The translations under genes were made by a program, and so were the position numbers. This document shows positions 4,601 to 5,211 of a stretch of DNA of 5,211 nt, piece by piece. Numbering within the stretch: position 1 is the first letter of the stretch; the number at the start of each line of letters is the position of its first letter. This DNA is from CAZLHO01 sp964559455 (lineage in GTDB: Bacteria > Krumholzibacteriota > Krumholzibacteriia > LZORAL124-64-63): positions 1 through 5,211 of the forward strand of contig CAZLHO010000107.1 in assembly GCA_964559455.1 (NCBI GenBank), read 5' to 3'. The notes under the pieces are model-generated. The model did not search any database. It was not told the DNA's origin and saw only the letters and a program-made list of their open reading frames with translations.

Positions 4601-5211
4601 ATGGCTCTCCGGATCGAAAAGCAGAAGCCCCGCAATCCGCTGCGGGCCCGCCTTCACGAGATCATCTTCGAGGCCGACACGGCCGCGGGGAGGTTCTTCG
4701 ACCTGGCGCTGATCTGGAGCATCCTGATCAGCGTGGCCGCGGTGATGCTCGACAGCGTGGCGGCGGTGCGGGCCCGCTACGGGACCGGGTTGACGGTCGT
4801 CGAGTGGCTCTTCACCATCCTGTTCACCCTGGAGTACCTGCTGCGCCTGTGGTGCATAGGCAAGCCCATGCGCTACGCCACCAGCTTCTTCGGCCTCGTC
4901 GATCTGCTGGCGGTGCTGCCCACCTATATCAGTCTGGTGCTGCCGGGGAGCCACTACCTGCTGGTGATCCGCATCCTGCGCGTGCTGCGCATCTTCCGCG
5001 TGTTGAAGCTGATGCAGTTCACCAAGGAGGGGCAGGTGATGATCCGCGCCCTGCGCGCGGCCTTCCACAAGATCATCGTGTTCTTCGCCACGGTCATCAC
5101 GCTGGTGGTCATCTTCGGGTCGGTGATGTACCTCGTCGAGGGCGAGGCCCACGGCTTCACCAGCATCCCGCGCAGCATCTACTGGGCCATCGTCACCATG
5201 ACGACCGTCGG
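4601..5211 (+). CDS. Voltage-gated ion channel, probably potassium-selective (3' end outside window)
   Basis: 203 complete codons are visible and the frame is open to the window edge. The layout is that of a six-transmembrane voltage-gated channel subunit, which works as a tetramer in the inner membrane: cytoplasmic start 1-30; S1 about 32-50; S2 about 67-85 with Glu78; S3 about 95-113 with Asp101; S4 120-140, RILRVLRIFRVLK, with Arg124, 127, 130, 133 and Lys136 every third residue as the voltage sensor; linker; S5 about 157-179; pore helix IPRSIYWAIVTM 189-200; then TTV and the first two bases of a Gly codon, the start of a TTVGYGD-type potassium filter. The filter's last residues, S6 and any cytoplasmic domain are cut off, so selectivity is inferred. 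ATG 4601 is the first plausible start; no Shine-Dalgarno precedes it (CTCCCCCC), and the 100 bases before it show no clear promoter. A long minus-strand frame opposite it is a shadow. Confidence 0.93.
   Translation, partial: MALRIEKQKPRNPLRARLHEIIFEADTAAGRFFDLALIWSILISVAAVMLDSVAAVRARYGTGLTVVEWLFTILFTLEYLLRLWCIGKPMRYATSFFGLVDLLAVLPTYISLVLPGSHYLLVIRILRVLRIFRVLKLMQFTKEGQVMIRALRAAFHKIIVFFATVITLVVIFGSVMYLVEGEAHGFTSIPRSIYWAIVTMTTV

Noticed and set aside
4406..5152. Long minus-strand frame rich in His, Gln and Asp
   Set aside because: It lies exactly opposite the channel gene; its composition is that of an antisense shadow of GC-rich coding DNA and it has no family features.

Overview
This is a GC-rich bacterial window, apparently chromosomal. 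Three of its features suggest a poorly studied lineage with many secreted proteins: two Sec signal peptides, a large Asp-Gly-repeat propeller protein, and a secreted protein ending in Trp-Gly-x-Val-Lys-x-Leu-Tyr-Arg. From memory, that last tail is common in secreted proteins of Krumholzibacteriota/Eisenbacteria-like members of the FCB group. This placement is an inference with low confidence. No rRNA, tRNA, CRISPR array or origin is visible.

Layout from left to right. (1) Bases 1-39 look like the last codons of an upstream plus-strand gene. Ten bases later begins a secreted beta-propeller protein (50-1624, +) with about ten to twelve Asp-Gly-type blades. (2) Convergent with it is a complete Fic-family AMP-transferase (1655-2818, -). 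It has the full catalytic motif, a class II inhibitory helix and a C-terminal winged helix. Its upstream region carries a striking 17-bp inverted repeat that contains two near-palindromic 12-mers spaced 31 bp apart, a good candidate operator. (3) A 230-bp gap with GC-rich hairpins follows. (4) Next is a secreted protein with a glutamine-amidotransferase/ThuA-like look (3120-3836, -), preceded by a strong Shine-Dalgarno sequence. (5) From 3877 to about 4500 the DNA is debris. It holds the C-terminal TPR part of a broken gene, cut by an IS3/IS481-type element end at 4210. That element's transposase C-terminus survives at 4243-4320 (-). It is cut in turn by the left end of a second IS3-type element at 4321 (+), which has an OrfA start fused in frame to an OrfB end. 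(6) Right of the debris is the first two thirds of a six-transmembrane voltage-gated cation channel, probably potassium-selective (4601-5211, +). It runs off the window inside the selectivity filter.

The genes do not form an obvious pathway. The most interesting parts are the operator-like structure in front of the Fic gene, the layered IS insertions and the C-terminal tail of the secreted amidotransferase-like protein. I see no convincing new multi-gene system.
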